Counted from the first letter of the stretch, positions 25,712 through 35,141 are shown. The stretch is DNA of 64,000 bases from an uncultured Paracoccaceae bacterium (GCA_947503765.1 CANNFA010000003.1:1-64000); one strand, 5' to 3'. Notes: generated by a model not told the origin, from the sequence alone. Program-made: numbers and translations.

Positions 25712-26545
25712 TCACAGATCGCCGCTGTCGAGCATCCGCGCGACGATTGTGCCGATCTGTCCGGCGATGGCCTCGGTGGCGGCGATGATCGCCTCGACGG
25801 TGTCGGGCTGCTGGTCCGGCCCGCCGGTGGCGGCGTTTGCGATGGCGGAAAAGCCCAGCACGCGCAGTCCGGCATGGTTGGCGGCCATCACCTCGAGCAC
25901 GGTGGACATGCCCACCGCGTCGCCGCCGATTGTCCGCATGAAGCGCCGCTCGGCGTTGGTTTCGAGGGCCGGGCCGTGACAGCCGGCATAGATGCCGCGT
26001 TGCAGATCGAGCCCCAGCGCCTTCGCCGCGGCCAGCGCGGCGCGGCGCAGGTCCGGATCGTAGGCGCGGCTGAGATCGGGAAAGCGCAGGCCGAGCGCGG
26101 GATCGTTGGGGCCGGAGAGCGGGCTGAGGCCGGTCAGGTTGATGTGATCCTCGATCAGCATCACCGCTGGCACCGGGAATTCGGGGTTCAGCCCGCCGGC
26201 CGAGTTGGTCACCACCAGCCGCTCGCAGCCCAGCGCGCGCAGGGTGTAGAAGGGCAGCACGATATCGTCGGGATGCCAGCCCTCATAGGCGTGAAAGCGC
26301 CCGCTCAGCGCCGCCACCGCGCGCCCGCGCAGCTGCCCGAGCACCAGCTCGCCGGCATGGCCTGGCGCGGTCGAGACGGGAAATTCCGTGATCTCGCCAT
26401 AGGGGATGCGCGCGGCCACCTCGATCTCGTCGAGGAAGGGCGTAAGGCCGGTGCCGGCGACGAGGCCGAGCACGGGCTGCGCGCTGGTCCGGGCGCGCAG
26501 GCTGTCCGTGGCGCGGCGCAGGCGGTCAGGGAAATCGGGTCTCAT
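25712..26545 (-). CDS. punA: Purine nucleoside phosphorylase
   Basis: A 277-residue trimeric-type purine nucleoside phosphorylase. It cleaves inosine, guanosine or related nucleosides with phosphate to the base and (deoxy)ribose-1-phosphate. Motifs: LVAGTGL phosphate loop, GRFHAYEGW, TNSAGGLN, CHGPALETNAE with the purine-site Glu, GMSTVLEV, and SAIANAATG with the conserved Asn. In this operon it would act on nucleosides brought in by the BMP-type importer and on inosine made by the adenosine deaminase. Confidence 0.9.
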   Translation of the reverse strand: MRPDFPDRLRRATDSLRARTSAQPVLGLVAGTGLTPFLDEIEVAARIPYGEITEFPVSTAPGHAGELVLGQLRGRAVAALSGRFHAYEGWHPDDIVLPFYTLRALGCERLVVTNSAGGLNPEFPVPAVMLIEDHINLTGLSPLSGPNDPALGLRFPDLSRAYDPDLRRAALAAAKALGLDLQRGIYAGCHGPALETNAERRFMRTIGGDAVGMSTVLEVMAANHAGLRVLGFSAIANAATGGPDQQPDTVEAIIAATEAIAGQIGTIVARMLDSGDL

Positions 26546-26554
26546 GGCATCCTT

Positions 26555-27244
26555 TCACCATCCGGGGGCGGCCAGGTAGCCCGCGTCGACGGGCAGGGCG
26601 GCGCCGGTAATGCCGGACGCGGCCGGCGAAAGCAGGAAAAGCGTGGCCTGCGCCACCTCGTCGGCGGTGACGGGCCGGCGCATCAGCGTGGCGTCCTGCC
26701 AGCGCGCGACGCCGTCCGGCCAGCCTTCGGCCAGCCCGTCGCGCCCGATCAGGCCGGGCAGCACCGCGTTGACGCGCCAGCCGCGCGCTGCCCCCGTGGC
26801 CGCGAGCGAGCGGGTGGCCGAGACCAGCGCCGCCTTGCTGGCGGCATAGGCCGAATGGCCGCCCAGCGGGCGCGCCGCCTCGACCGAGGCGATGTTGACC
26901 ACCGCGCCGCCGCCGCTCGCCGTCTCCATCGCCGCGCGGGCGGCGCTGACGGTGGCGGTGACGTTGATATCCAGCAGTCGCCGCCAGTCGTCCGCATCGT
27001 CCCCAGGCGTCATGTCCTGCGCCGCGGCGGCGTTGACCAGCCCGGTGAGCGGGCCGATGCGCGCGGCGGCCTCGGCCACCAGCGCCTTTGCCGCGCCCGG
27101 TTGCGACAGGTCGGCCGGCAGATCGCCGCCGCGCCCGGTATGCGCGGCGACGGCCGCGCCCGCGGCTTCCAGCGCGGCCGCCAGCGCCGTGCCCAGCCCG
27201 CCCGTCGCGCCGGTCACCAGGATGCGCGTGCCCTGCATGCTCAT
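26555..27244 (-). CDS. Short-chain dehydrogenase/reductase of unknown substrate
   Basis: A 229-residue classical SDR: TGATGGLGTA nucleotide loop at about 10-19, NAAA in place of NNAG, catalytic Ser in NIASVEAARP, YAASK active site, and the VNAVLPGLI segment. The start at 27244 overlaps the upstream cupin stop (ATGA) and excludes a long non-homologous frame. It is unusual in a purine salvage operon; oxidation of the sugar moiety is one possibility, but nothing in the sequence fixes the substrate. Confidence 0.85.
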   Translation of the reverse strand: MSMQGTRILVTGATGGLGTALAAALEAAGAAVAAHTGRGGDLPADLSQPGAAKALVAEAAARIGPLTGLVNAAAAQDMTPGDDADDWRRLLDINVTATVSAARAAMETASGGGAVVNIASVEAARPLGGHSAYAASKAALVSATRSLAATGAARGWRVNAVLPGLIGRDGLAEGWPDGVARWQDATLMRRPVTADEVAQATLFLLSPAASGITGAALPVDAGYLAAPGW

Positions 27245-27600
27245 TCCAGCGGCTCGTAGGCCGGCGGCTCGAAGCGCGGGCGGCAGAGCGCGAGGAACAG
27301 CAGATCGCCCGCCCCGGTATTGCGGATGCGCTGCGGCGCGCCGGCGCGGATCTCCACGCAATCCATCGGGCCCACGGGCTGCCAGGTGCCGGCGCCGTCC
27401 TCCATCAGGCCGGTGCCCTCCAGCAGAACGTAAATCTCGGCGGTGCCGGTCAGCGCGTGCAGTTCGGTGGTCACGCCCGGCTCGACCCGGCAGCGGGCAA
27501 CCGACAGATCGGGGGTCTCGGGGCGGTTGAGCAACTCGAGGATGTGGCAGCGTTCGCGGGTGGGGAACTCGGCGGCCGGGTCGGCATGGTGGACGATCAT
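27241..27600 (-). CDS. Cupin-domain protein
   Basis: A 119-residue single-domain cupin. Motif 1 is read in GVTTELHALTGTAEIYVLLEGTG and motif 2 in GAPQRIRNTGAGDLLFLALCRP. Metal ligands are incomplete: one His in motif 1 and none obvious in motif 2, so it may be an isomerase-like or sensing cupin rather than a dioxygenase. It overlaps its neighbours by 4 nt on both sides, tying it to adenosine deaminase and the SDR. Function unknown. Confidence 0.8.
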   Translation of the reverse strand: MIVHHADPAAEFPTRERCHILELLNRPETPDLSVARCRVEPGVTTELHALTGTAEIYVLLEGTGLMEDGAGTWQPVGPMDCVEIRAGAPQRIRNTGAGDLLFLALCRPRFEPPAYEPLE

Positions 27601-28601
27601 GCTGCCTCCAGCCGGGCCGCGAGGGCGGCGCGCTCGGTCTCGGGCAGCAGCGCGGCCCGCGCCGCCGCCAGGTTCTGCGCGCGCAGGAAATCGGCCCCCA
27701 GGCCCAACTCTTCGGCGACGATGGCATATTCGTCGGTCAGAGTGGTGGAAAATAGCGGCGGGTCGTCCGAGTTGATGCAGACATTGAGCCCCGCCTCGAC
27801 CATGCGGGGCAGGGGATGCGCGGCCATCTCGGGCACCACGCCGAGGCACAGGTTGGAGCTGGGGCAGACCTCGAGCATCACCTGGCTGTCGCGCAGCCGG
27901 TCCATCAGCGCCGGATCCTGCACGCAGGCGGTGCCGTGGCCGATGCGCACCGCGTGCAGCGCGTCCAGCGCGCCGCGGATGCTGGCCGGGCCCTCGGTCT
28001 CGCCGGCATGGATCACCGCCGGCACGCCGGCCTCGCGGGCGATGGCGAAGGCGTCTGCGAAATCCTCGGGCGGGTAGCCCACCTCGTAGCCGCCCAGCCC
28101 CAGCGCCGCCACCAGCCCGTCGCCATGCGCCTCGGCCACCCAGCCGGCGGTGCGCGCGCTCTGCTCCGGCGAGGACAGGTTGCGCGGGATGTCCACGATC
28201 AGCCGCAGCGAGATGCCGTGACTTTCGCGCATGTCGTCGGCCGCCTGCCGGATCGCGGCGATCTGGTCCGCGAACGCCATGCCGGTGGACTGGTGGATGG
28301 TCTGCGCCGTATAGGTGGCCTCGGTGTGCAGCACGTTCTGGCGCGCCTGTTCCAGCAGGAAGTCGCGCGTCAGGTCATGCAGATCCTCTTGTGTGCGGAT
28401 CGCGCCCGACAGCGCCAGATAGACCTCGACGAAATGCGGAAAGTCGATGAAGCGATACCAGTCGGCGAACTCGTCCTCGCGGGTGACCGGCAGGGCGATG
28501 CCGTTGCGCCGGGCCAGCCGCAGCAGCGTCTCGGGCCGCATTGCGCCCTCGAGATGGACATGCAGTTCCACCTTGGGCATTGCGAGATAGGTGTCGGACA
28601 T
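27597..28601 (-). CDS. add: Adenosine deaminase
   Basis: A 334-residue Zn-dependent deaminase converting adenosine (or deoxyadenosine) to inosine. Metal and catalytic motifs: HVHLEG near the start, HAGE with the catalytic Glu, HGTA, and NSDDPPLFSTTL with the paired Asp. The ending SDDPPLFSTTL favours adenosine over adenine deaminase. The ATG at 28601 has AGGAA 7 nt upstream. It is the first gene of the purine operon, so the promoter lies in the 330-bp gap upstream. Confidence 0.9.
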   Translation of the reverse strand: MSDTYLAMPKVELHVHLEGAMRPETLLRLARRNGIALPVTREDEFADWYRFIDFPHFVEVYLALSGAIRTQEDLHDLTRDFLLEQARQNVLHTEATYTAQTIHQSTGMAFADQIAAIRQAADDMRESHGISLRLIVDIPRNLSSPEQSARTAGWVAEAHGDGLVAALGLGGYEVGYPPEDFADAFAIAREAGVPAVIHAGETEGPASIRGALDALHAVRIGHGTACVQDPALMDRLRDSQVMLEVCPSSNLCLGVVPEMAAHPLPRMVEAGLNVCINSDDPPLFSTTLTDEYAIVAEELGLGADFLRAQNLAAARAALLPETERAALAARLEAA

Positions 28602-28710
28602 GCGGGGTTCCTGCTGTGACTCGGGCGCAGACTGCCCCAAGCCGCCCGGGGGCTCAAGCGGCAAGCGGCCGGCGATCGGGCTGACGGCATTGTCAGCCAG
28701 ACCTGATGCC

Positions 28711-28836
28711 CGGGGGTAGAGGTTTCGGCGGTCTTCATGTAGCGCTGCGTGGCGATTGCCGGGCGAGTTTCAGAAACGATGCCGGAGAGGCCAACCGCCG
28801 GGCGGCAAAAGATCGGTCCGGCTTTTTGATTTGACA
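28711..28836 (+). repeat. Dispersed intergenic repeat, copy A
   Basis: One of at least four related copies in the window (see 34101, 44851, 46651). Shared words include TTCGGCGGTCTT, GGCGATTGCC, ATGCCGGAGAGGCCA and CCGGGCGGCAAAAGATC. Copies A and D also share TTTGATTTGACA at the 3' end. It lies between the divergent adenosine deaminase and efflux operons. The rest of the 332-bp gap (28602-28933) shows no gene. Confidence 0.6.
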
Positions 28837-28933
28837 ATGCTCCGTCGATGGCTTCAGACGGCGCTTCAAAGCTCGCAGGATGGGAAACGCTCCTCCTGAC
28901 TTGGGATTTCATCGGCAGGCAACGATCACGCGC

Positions 28934-30043
28934 ATGTTCAAACGGCTTTTCCTGGCAATCGTTCTTCTCGGTCTCGTTGGTGGCGGGATCGTGTGGTTCA
29001 AGTTCTTTCGCGATGACATGATCGCCCAGTTCATGGGCGGGCGTGTGCCGCCGCCCGTGCCTGTGACCGCGCAGGTCATCCAGCCCGTCACCTGGCTGCC
29101 GGAGATAGAGGCGATCGGCACCGCGGTTTCGGAACGCGGGGTCGATCTGGCGATCGAGGCGAGCGGCGTCGTGCGCGCGATCACCTTTGCCGCAAACGAC
29201 AATGTGGACGAAGGTCAGGTTCTGCTGCAGATCGACGATGACGGCGAGCGTGCCGCCCTGGGCGCGGCCGAGGCGGCGCTGGCCGTGGCCGAGACCGACG
29301 CGAACCGGGCGCGGACGCTGGCGGACCGCGGTGTCGGGGCCGTGACGACTACGGAAAGCGCCGAAGCCCAGGTGGAAAGTGCCCGTGCAGAGGTCGCCAG
29401 GGTGCAGACGACGCTGGATGCCAAGCGGCTGATCGCACCTTTTTCCGGCACCATCGGCATTGCCCGGGTCGAGGTTGGCGAATATGTCTCGCCCGGCATG
29501 ATCTTTGCCACGTTGCAGGATCTCGACGAGATGCGGGTCGACTTTTCAGTGCCCGAACAGCAGATCGATGCGCTGGAGCTGGGCCGCGCGGTGACGGTCA
29601 GCACCGATGTCGGCGATTTCAACGCGACAGGCCGGATCATCGGTGTCGAGCCGCAGGTCGATGCAAATTCCCGCCTTGTGTCGGTGCGCGCTGCGGTCGA
29701 CGACGCGACGGGCACGGTGCTGCCGGGGCAATTCCTGCGGGTGCGGGTCGAGTTGCCGTCCGAAGAGGGGCTGATCGCGGTGCCGCAGACCGCCGTGATG
29801 TCCAGCCTTTACGGCGATTCGGTCTATGTCGTTCTGCCCGCCGAAACAGACGGCGATCTGATCGTCGAACAGGTCTTTGTCACCCTGGGCCGGCGCTCGG
29901 GGGGGCTGATCGAGGTGGTCAGCGGACTTGAGGGAGGCGAGCGGATCGTGACCTCGGGGCAGAACCGTCTGTCCGGTGGGGCCAAGGTAGTGATCGACGA
30001 TTCCGTCGACCTGTCAACTGGCGCTGACCCGTCGAGCGAATAA
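28934..30043 (+). CDS. RND efflux periplasmic adaptor (HlyD/MexA family)
   Basis: A 369-residue membrane-fusion protein with an uncleaved N-terminal anchor helix (LFLAIVLLGLVGGGIVWF). Then come the lipoyl/hairpin region (IEASGVVRAITFAANDNVDEGQVLLQID), a short coiled-coil pair about residues 110-165, the second lipoyl half (LIAPFSGTIGIARVEVGEYV), and the beta-barrel and membrane-proximal domains. It links the inner-membrane pump encoded next to an outer-membrane channel. The ATG at 28934 is chosen for its anchor; its ribosome site is weak. Confidence 0.9.
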   Translation: MFKRLFLAIVLLGLVGGGIVWFKFFRDDMIAQFMGGRVPPPVPVTAQVIQPVTWLPEIEAIGTAVSERGVDLAIEASGVVRAITFAANDNVDEGQVLLQIDDDGERAALGAAEAALAVAETDANRARTLADRGVGAVTTTESAEAQVESARAEVARVQTTLDAKRLIAPFSGTIGIARVEVGEYVSPGMIFATLQDLDEMRVDFSVPEQQIDALELGRAVTVSTDVGDFNATGRIIGVEPQVDANSRLVSVRAAVDDATGTVLPGQFLRVRVELPSEEGLIAVPQTAVMSSLYGDSVYVVLPAETDGDLIVEQVFVTLGRRSGGLIEVVSGLEGGERIVTSGQNRLSGGAKVVIDDSVDLSTGADPSSE

Positions 30044-30052
30044 GAAGAACCG

Positions 30053-33000
30053 ATGCATTTCTCCGAGATCTTCATCCGCAGGCCCGTCCTGTCCACCGTT
30101 CTGGCGGCGCTGATCCTGTTTCTGGGCCTGGCCGCGTTGCTGAACCTGCCGGTTCGCCAATACCCCGAAGTCGAGGAAAGCGTGATCACCATCACGACGG
30201 TCTATCCGGGGGCCGCCCCGGATCTGATCCAGGGGTTTGTCACCGCACCGATCGCCGCGGCCGTTTCGACGACGGAGAATGTCGAATACATCTCCAGCCA
30301 GTCGCGCCCGTCGGCGTCGATCGTGACGGTACAGATGAAGCTGGGCGCCGACCCCGATATCGCGCTGACCGAGGTGATGTCCAAGGTGCAGACGGCCAGC
30401 GGACAATTGCCGCAGGATACCGAAACGCCGATTGTCGCCAAGGGCACCGGCATGACCTTTGCGTTGATGTATCTGGCGGTCCAGAACCCCAACATGACGC
30501 CCGAGCAGTTGAACGAATACCTCGAGCGCGTCGTGCGGCCCCGCGTGACGAACATCGCCGGCGTCGCCCAGATGGAGATCATGGGGGCGAAGAAATTCGC
30601 GATGCGGATCTGGCTGGACCCGCTGCAAATGTCGGCGCGCGGCGTCACGGCCCCGGAAGTGCTTGGCGCCATCCGGTCGTCCAACTTCCTGTCCGCCCCC
30701 GGCAAGACCGAGAACGAATATTACAGCTATGCCCTGACACTGGATTCCACCATCCAGTCGCCCGAAGCCTTCGGCGCGCTGCCCCTGGTGCAGGGGCAGA
30801 ACGGCGTCGTGCGCCTGCGCGATGTCGCGCGCATCGAACTGGCATCGGGAACGGATGACGCCATCGTGACATTCGCGGGCGAGCCGGGCACCTTCATCGG
30901 CATCACGCCCGCCCCCGGCGAGAACCAGCTTGACGTGGCGGGCAATGTCCTGGCGGCACTGCCCGGCGTCACCGCGACGCTGCCCGAGGGCATGACCATT
31001 TCCCTTGTCTACGATGCGACCGAAACGATCGCGGCGTCGATCAGCGAGGTCTTCAAGACCATCGCCGAGGCGGTCCTGATCGTGGTGGTGGTGATCCTGC
31101 TGTTTCTCGGCTCGTTCAGGTCGGTCGTGATGCCGATCATCACCATCCCGTTGTCGCTGATCGGTGTGGCCGCCATCATGATGTCGCTGGGCTATTCCAT
31201 CAACCTTCTGACGCTGCTGGCGATGGTTCTGGCCATCGGCCTGGTGGTGGATGACGCCATCGTGGTGGTCGAGAACATCCACCGCCATATCGACGAAGGC
31301 ATGTCGCCCACCGCCGCGGCGCTCAAAGGCATGCGGGAAATCACCGGCCCCGTCGTGGCGATGACGATCACCCTTGCCGCGGTCCTGTCGCCGCTGGCCT
31401 TTACCGGCGGCCTGACCGGCGCATTGTTCACCGAATTCGCACTGACCCTGGCGGGGTCCGTGGTGATTTCAGGCATTGTCGCGCTGACCATCACCCCGAC
31501 AATGTCGGCGCGCCTTTTGAAAGAGGGCGATCCCGGCCGGTTCCAGCGCATTGTCGACCGCACGCTGAACGGCGTGGCCAACTGGTACGAGCGGCGCGTG
31601 GCGTCCTCGCTCGATTATCGCCCGGTCACCATGCTGATGGTTCTGGCGCTGTTGGGGGTGACCGGGTTCATGTTCCTGAACACCTCGTCCGAGCTTGCCC
31701 CCGAGGAAGACAGCGGCGCGCTTTTCGCCATCATGAACGGCCCGCGCTATGCCACGCTGGACTACACCGCCGCCTTTACCGATGAGGTCGCAAAGCGCAC
31801 CGCCGACATCGAGGAGGTGCAGACCTCGTTCTCGGTCGCAGGGATGGGCGGGGCCGGCAATACGGGGTTCTACATCTGGGCCCTGAAGGACTGGGCCGAC
31901 CGCGAGCGCAGCCAGGCAGAGATTCAGCAGCAGATACAAGGCATCCTTGACGGCACCCCCGGCTTGCAAAGCTATGTCTTCGCGCCGCCATCCTTGCCCG
32001 GCGCCGGCGGTGGGCTGCCGATTTCGATGGTCATCCAGTCGATCCATGCGCCCGAACGCGTGGTCGAGATCGCCGAGGAGATCCGGCAGAAGGCGATGCA
32101 ATCGGGGATGTTCATCGTCGTCCAGAACAGCCTGTCCTTCGATGCGCCGCAAGTGCGGGTCACCATCGACCGCGACCGCGCGGCGCAGTTGGGCGTTCCG
32201 GTCAGCGATATCGGCTCGACCCTCGGCATCTTTGTCGGTGGCGGCGCGGTGGCGCAGTTCGACCGCGAATCCAACAGCTATGACGTGATCACCCAGGTGC
32301 CGCCCGAATGGCGCGACAACCCCGAGAAACTGGGCGAGTTCTTCGTGCGGGCACGCTCGGGCGCCATGGTGCCGCTATCCTCGGTGGTCACGATCAACCC
32401 CTCCGTGACGGCCGCCTCGGTCGACCAGTTCAACCAGTTGAACGCTGCCACCTTGTCGGGCATGCCGATGATCGGCCTGTCCACCGGCGACGCCTTGGCC
32501 GAGCTGGAACGGATCGCCGAGGAAGTTATGCCGGATGGCTTTTTCCTCGATTATTCCGGCCAGTCGCGGCTGGAGAAATCCGAAGGCAACACCATCATTC
32601 TGGCCTTTGCCGCGGCGATCGTGGTGATCTATCTTGTGCTGGCCGCGCAATTCGAAAGCTTCCGCGATCCGCTGATCATCCTGATGTCGGTGCCCCTGTC
32701 GATCTTCGGTGCGATGCTGCCGCTGTATTTCGGCATCAGCACGCTGAACATCTACACGCAGGTGGGTCTGATCACGCTGATCGGGCTGATCACCAAACAC
32801 GGCATCCTGATCGTGGAATTCGCCAACCAGCAGCGTGAAGCCAACGGGTTGACGCGCAATCAGGCCATCGTGGCCGCGTCCAAGACCCGGCTGCGTCCGA
32901 TCCTGATGACCACCGCGGCAATGGGGCTGGCCGTGGTGCCGCTGATCCTGGCCGACGGCGCGGGGGCGGCGGCGCGCCAGGCGATGGGGCTGGTGATCTT

Positions 33001-33130
33001 CACCGGGCTGATGATCGGCACCGTCTTCACGCTCTTTGTGGTGCCGATGTTCTACACGCTGATCTCGCGCAGCGACGACTCCTACCGGATGCATCAGAGG
33101 GTTGTGGAACAGCAGTTCGGCGGAAGCTGA
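30053..33130 (+). CDS. RND efflux pump, inner-membrane transporter (HAE1/AcrB family)
   Basis: A 1025-residue proton-driven multidrug pump, normal length for the family. It starts IRRPVLSTVLAALILFLGL and shows the two porter-domain repeats. TM4 carries the proton-relay pair in GLVVDDAIVVVENIHRH, and the second half contains SVPLSIFGAML and GLITKHGILIVEF. It begins 9 nt after the adaptor stop. No outer-membrane TolC-like gene or TetR regulator is nearby, so it probably borrows a channel encoded elsewhere. Confidence 0.93.
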   Translation: MHFSEIFIRRPVLSTVLAALILFLGLAALLNLPVRQYPEVEESVITITTVYPGAAPDLIQGFVTAPIAAAVSTTENVEYISSQSRPSASIVTVQMKLGADPDIALTEVMSKVQTASGQLPQDTETPIVAKGTGMTFALMYLAVQNPNMTPEQLNEYLERVVRPRVTNIAGVAQMEIMGAKKFAMRIWLDPLQMSARGVTAPEVLGAIRSSNFLSAPGKTENEYYSYALTLDSTIQSPEAFGALPLVQGQNGVVRLRDVARIELASGTDDAIVTFAGEPGTFIGITPAPGENQLDVAGNVLAALPGVTATLPEGMTISLVYDATETIAASISEVFKTIAEAVLIVVVVILLFLGSFRSVVMPIITIPLSLIGVAAIMMSLGYSINLLTLLAMVLAIGLVVDDAIVVVENIHRHIDEGMSPTAAALKGMREITGPVVAMTITLAAVLSPLAFTGGLTGALFTEFALTLAGSVVISGIVALTITPTMSARLLKEGDPGRFQRIVDRTLNGVANWYERRVASSLDYRPVTMLMVLALLGVTGFMFLNTSSELAPEEDSGALFAIMNGPRYATLDYTAAFTDEVAKRTADIEEVQTSFSVAGMGGAGNTGFYIWALKDWADRERSQAEIQQQIQGILDGTPGLQSYVFAPPSLPGAGGGLPISMVIQSIHAPERVVEIAEEIRQKAMQSGMFIVVQNSLSFDAPQVRVTIDRDRAAQLGVPVSDIGSTLGIFVGGGAVAQFDRESNSYDVITQVPPEWRDNPEKLGEFFVRARSGAMVPLSSVVTINPSVTAASVDQFNQLNAATLSGMPMIGLSTGDALAELERIAEEVMPDGFFLDYSGQSRLEKSEGNTIILAFAAAIVVIYLVLAAQFESFRDPLIILMSVPLSIFGAMLPLYFGISTLNIYTQVGLITLIGLITKHGILIVEFANQQREANGLTRNQAIVAASKTRLRPILMTTAAMGLAVVPLILADGAGAAARQAMGLVIFTGLMIGTVFTLFVVPMFYTLISRSDDSYRMHQRVVEQQFGGS

Positions 33131-33381
33131 CAGCGCGGCGGTCGTCGCCCGTTTCAGAATGCGGTCGCGCGGCGTTTCGGGCGTGCCCACTGGGCGAGCC
33201 GACACTGTTGGCGCCGCGGAAATTGCGCTCGAAGATGCGGGGGCGGCCGGGCGATGAGATGGCAGCGCCGGTATTGCCGATGCCGCGATCCCGACGCGCC
33301 GCGTCCGGCCTGACCCCCGCCCCGATCACGCACCGAAGGCGACGCGAGGGGGCGGCCAGGCTGATCGCCGCCCGCATCACC

Positions 33382-33697
33382 ATGAAAAGATAAGAAATCC
33401 ATCGACTTCACAAAACCGGACCGGAAGGCACGCCTTGCGCAGCTGGGCTTTCTCGTCCGGCACACGTTTGCCATCGCCGGTCGCAACTGGGCGCTGCCGG
33501 CACCGCTATTTGTCATGTGGATCTATGCCGCCGTGATGATTGCGCTGTTCCCTGCCGGGCTTTTCCTGATCTTCCACGAAAACGACAACAGCACCCATGG
33601 AACGGCCACCGGCGGCAGCCCAACACGCCGGGACGCGCGCGCGTTCAGCGAACGGCTTCGACATCGCCGGGGCCGTGATAGGCCTTCATGTCGATGA
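33382..33697 (+). pseudogene. Remnant or frameshifted small membrane protein
   Basis: After the ATG at 33382 the frame stops at once, but removing one A from the AAAA run at 33385-33388 opens MKDKKSIDFTKPDRKARL, then HTFAIAGRNWALPAP and a clear hydrophobic helix (LFVMWIYAAVMIALFPAG), ending about HENDNSTHG. The unbroken frame runs on to 33697 over the end of the next gene with no further sensible sequence. I do not recognise a family. It is either a decayed small one-helix protein or a gene using a non-ATG start. The rest of 33131-33644 shows nothing convincing. Confidence 0.35.
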
Positions 33698-34028
33698 TCT
33701 TTGCGTCCTCGTCGAATGTCATCACGTCGATGACGCGGATCACGACCGGGCGGCCCTCCATCTTCATGTGGATGTCAAAGGGCATCGCGGCCGAGGCCCC
33801 GTGCGACGCCCGGATCGGTGCGGCGAGTTCAAGGCGGTCCACCATCGTGACGGCGCCGCGGTAGAACTCGTCGATGGCCGCGCGCCCTTCGACGATCTTG
33901 CCTCCGCCGACCGGGTCTTCGATCCGGGCGCCGTCTGCAAACAGCGCCGCCAGGCCCGCGCCGTCACCGCTATTGAAAAGGTCGATATAGGCTTGCATGG
34001 CTTGGCGCATGCGCTGCTCGTAGGTCAT
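33645..34028 (-). CDS. NTF2-fold / ketosteroid-isomerase-like protein
   Basis: A 127-residue cone-fold protein of the SnoaL/steroid delta-isomerase type: MRQAMQAYIDLFNSGD helix, LFADGARIEDPVGG, GRAAIDEFYRG, and a four-strand sheet ending FDEDAKIIDMKAY. The EDPVGG segment carries the acidic residue used as general base in true isomerases, and MDMKAYHGP fits the family ending. No steroid genes are near; the substrate is unknown and many members are not isomerases. Confidence 0.8.
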   Translation of the reverse strand: MTYEQRMRQAMQAYIDLFNSGDGAGLAALFADGARIEDPVGGGKIVEGRAAIDEFYRGAVTMVDRLELAAPIRASHGASAAMPFDIHMKMEGRPVVIRVIDVMTFDEDAKIIDMKAYHGPGDVEAVR

Positions 34029-34100
34029 GGGTGCGGGTTCTTCCTGTGTCGGGCTTGTTCCGGGCGGGCCTTGTCGGGTCAGACTGACCCGCGAGGGTCG

Positions 34101-34235
34101 GGGGTGGAAATTCCGGCTGTATTTTTATCGCGCGGCTTGGCGGCGATCACGCACATACGGGATTCATGCCGAATAGGCCAATCTCTGCGCAGCCAGAGTT
34201 TGGCCAGCCTGTTCAGTCTGGCAAATGCCGCAACC
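34101..34235 (+). repeat. Dispersed intergenic repeat, copy C
   Basis: Degenerate copy with CCGGCTGTATTTTT, GCGCGGCTTGG, ATACGGGATTCATGCCGAATAG split by few changes from copy B, and a 3' part resembling copy D (TTGGCCAG). It lies between the NTF2-like gene and the end of the AroE-like gene, and is in the same orientation as the other copies. Confidence 0.55.
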
Positions 34236-34256
34236 TCCAGCCGGATATGAGGGTCC

Positions 34257-35141
34257 TCACGAGATGACCCCGAAGAAGCGGGCGATAGCCTCGGCTTGAC
34301 CCTCCAGCATACGGTATCCCGGCTGCGTCCGGCATCCGCTTGCCGCAGCAGCCTTCAGGAGCGGCGAGATGCGCGGCTTCAGGATCACGTCCATAACGAG
34401 CATTTCGGGGGACAGCCGGGCCGGATCCACCGGGAAGGGATCCTGCCGGCGCATGCCGAGCGGGCTGCAGTTGACGACGATATCGCAGCCAGTCGGGTCC
34501 GGCGCGCCCACTCCCGTCTCCACATCGGGACGGGCCGCTCGCACTTTCGCCGCCAACTGCTTTGCGCGCTCGGTGTCGAGGTCGAAGATCGCGATCTTCG
34601 ATACGCCCTCATCCGCGAAAGCATGGGCGATAGCGGCGCCTGCGCCTCCGGCACCGACGATCAAGGCGCGTCGCCCCCTGATCCGGTGCCCCTCGCGGGC
34701 AAGTCCGATGACGCAGCCCTTGCCGTCGAAATTCTCGCCGGCATAGGCGCCGTTGGCCTCGCGCCTGATGGCATTCACGGCCCCGATGCGCCTGGCGGAA
34801 TCGCCCAGCCTGTCGACAAGACCGGCGGCGGCGATCTTGTGGGGCACCGTGACGATTATCCCGTCCATGTTCCGCATCGTGCGAAGACCTTGTATCGCCT
34901 GCGCGAAATCCCTCGGATGAACGTGCAGGGGGACGAGCACGGCCCGGACCGCATGGTTCCGGAACAGGGTGTTGAATACATGCGGAGAGCCGACCTGCGC
35001 GATGGGGTCGCCGATGATCGCATAGACCCGGGTGTCGCCGCCGACAGGCAGGGGAAGCCCCGCTTCCTGGTTTGCGTCTTGCCGAGCCGCGGGGGATGTC
35101 TCTGTCAATTCGCTGTCTTCTCCAGGAAGGTTGCCATTCAA
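34257..35141 (-). CDS. Shikimate-dehydrogenase-like protein (non-canonical AroE subfamily)
   Basis: A 294-residue AroE-fold NAD(P) oxidoreductase. The catalytic Lys (VTVPHK, K102) and Asp (NFDGKG, D139) are present, as is the nucleotide loop GAGGAGAAIA. The substrate-binding SxS motif near the N-terminus reads IGDPIAQVGSP, so the first serine is Val. This variant marks a subgroup of AroE-like proteins distinct from biosynthetic shikimate dehydrogenase. It follows the TRAP transporter genes on the same strand by 96 bp and probably oxidises a shikimate- or quinate-like hydroxy-acid brought in by it. An N-terminal tail of about 35 residues is poorly conserved, so the true start may be downstream. 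Confidence 0.8.
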   Translation of the reverse strand: MNGNLPGEDSELTETSPAARQDANQEAGLPLPVGGDTRVYAIIGDPIAQVGSPHVFNTLFRNHAVRAVLVPLHVHPRDFAQAIQGLRTMRNMDGIIVTVPHKIAAAGLVDRLGDSARRIGAVNAIRREANGAYAGENFDGKGCVIGLAREGHRIRGRRALIVGAGGAGAAIAHAFADEGVSKIAIFDLDTERAKQLAAKVRAARPDVETGVGAPDPTGCDIVVNCSPLGMRRQDPFPVDPARLSPEMLVMDVILKPRISPLLKAAAASGCRTQPGYRMLEGQAEAIARFFGVIS

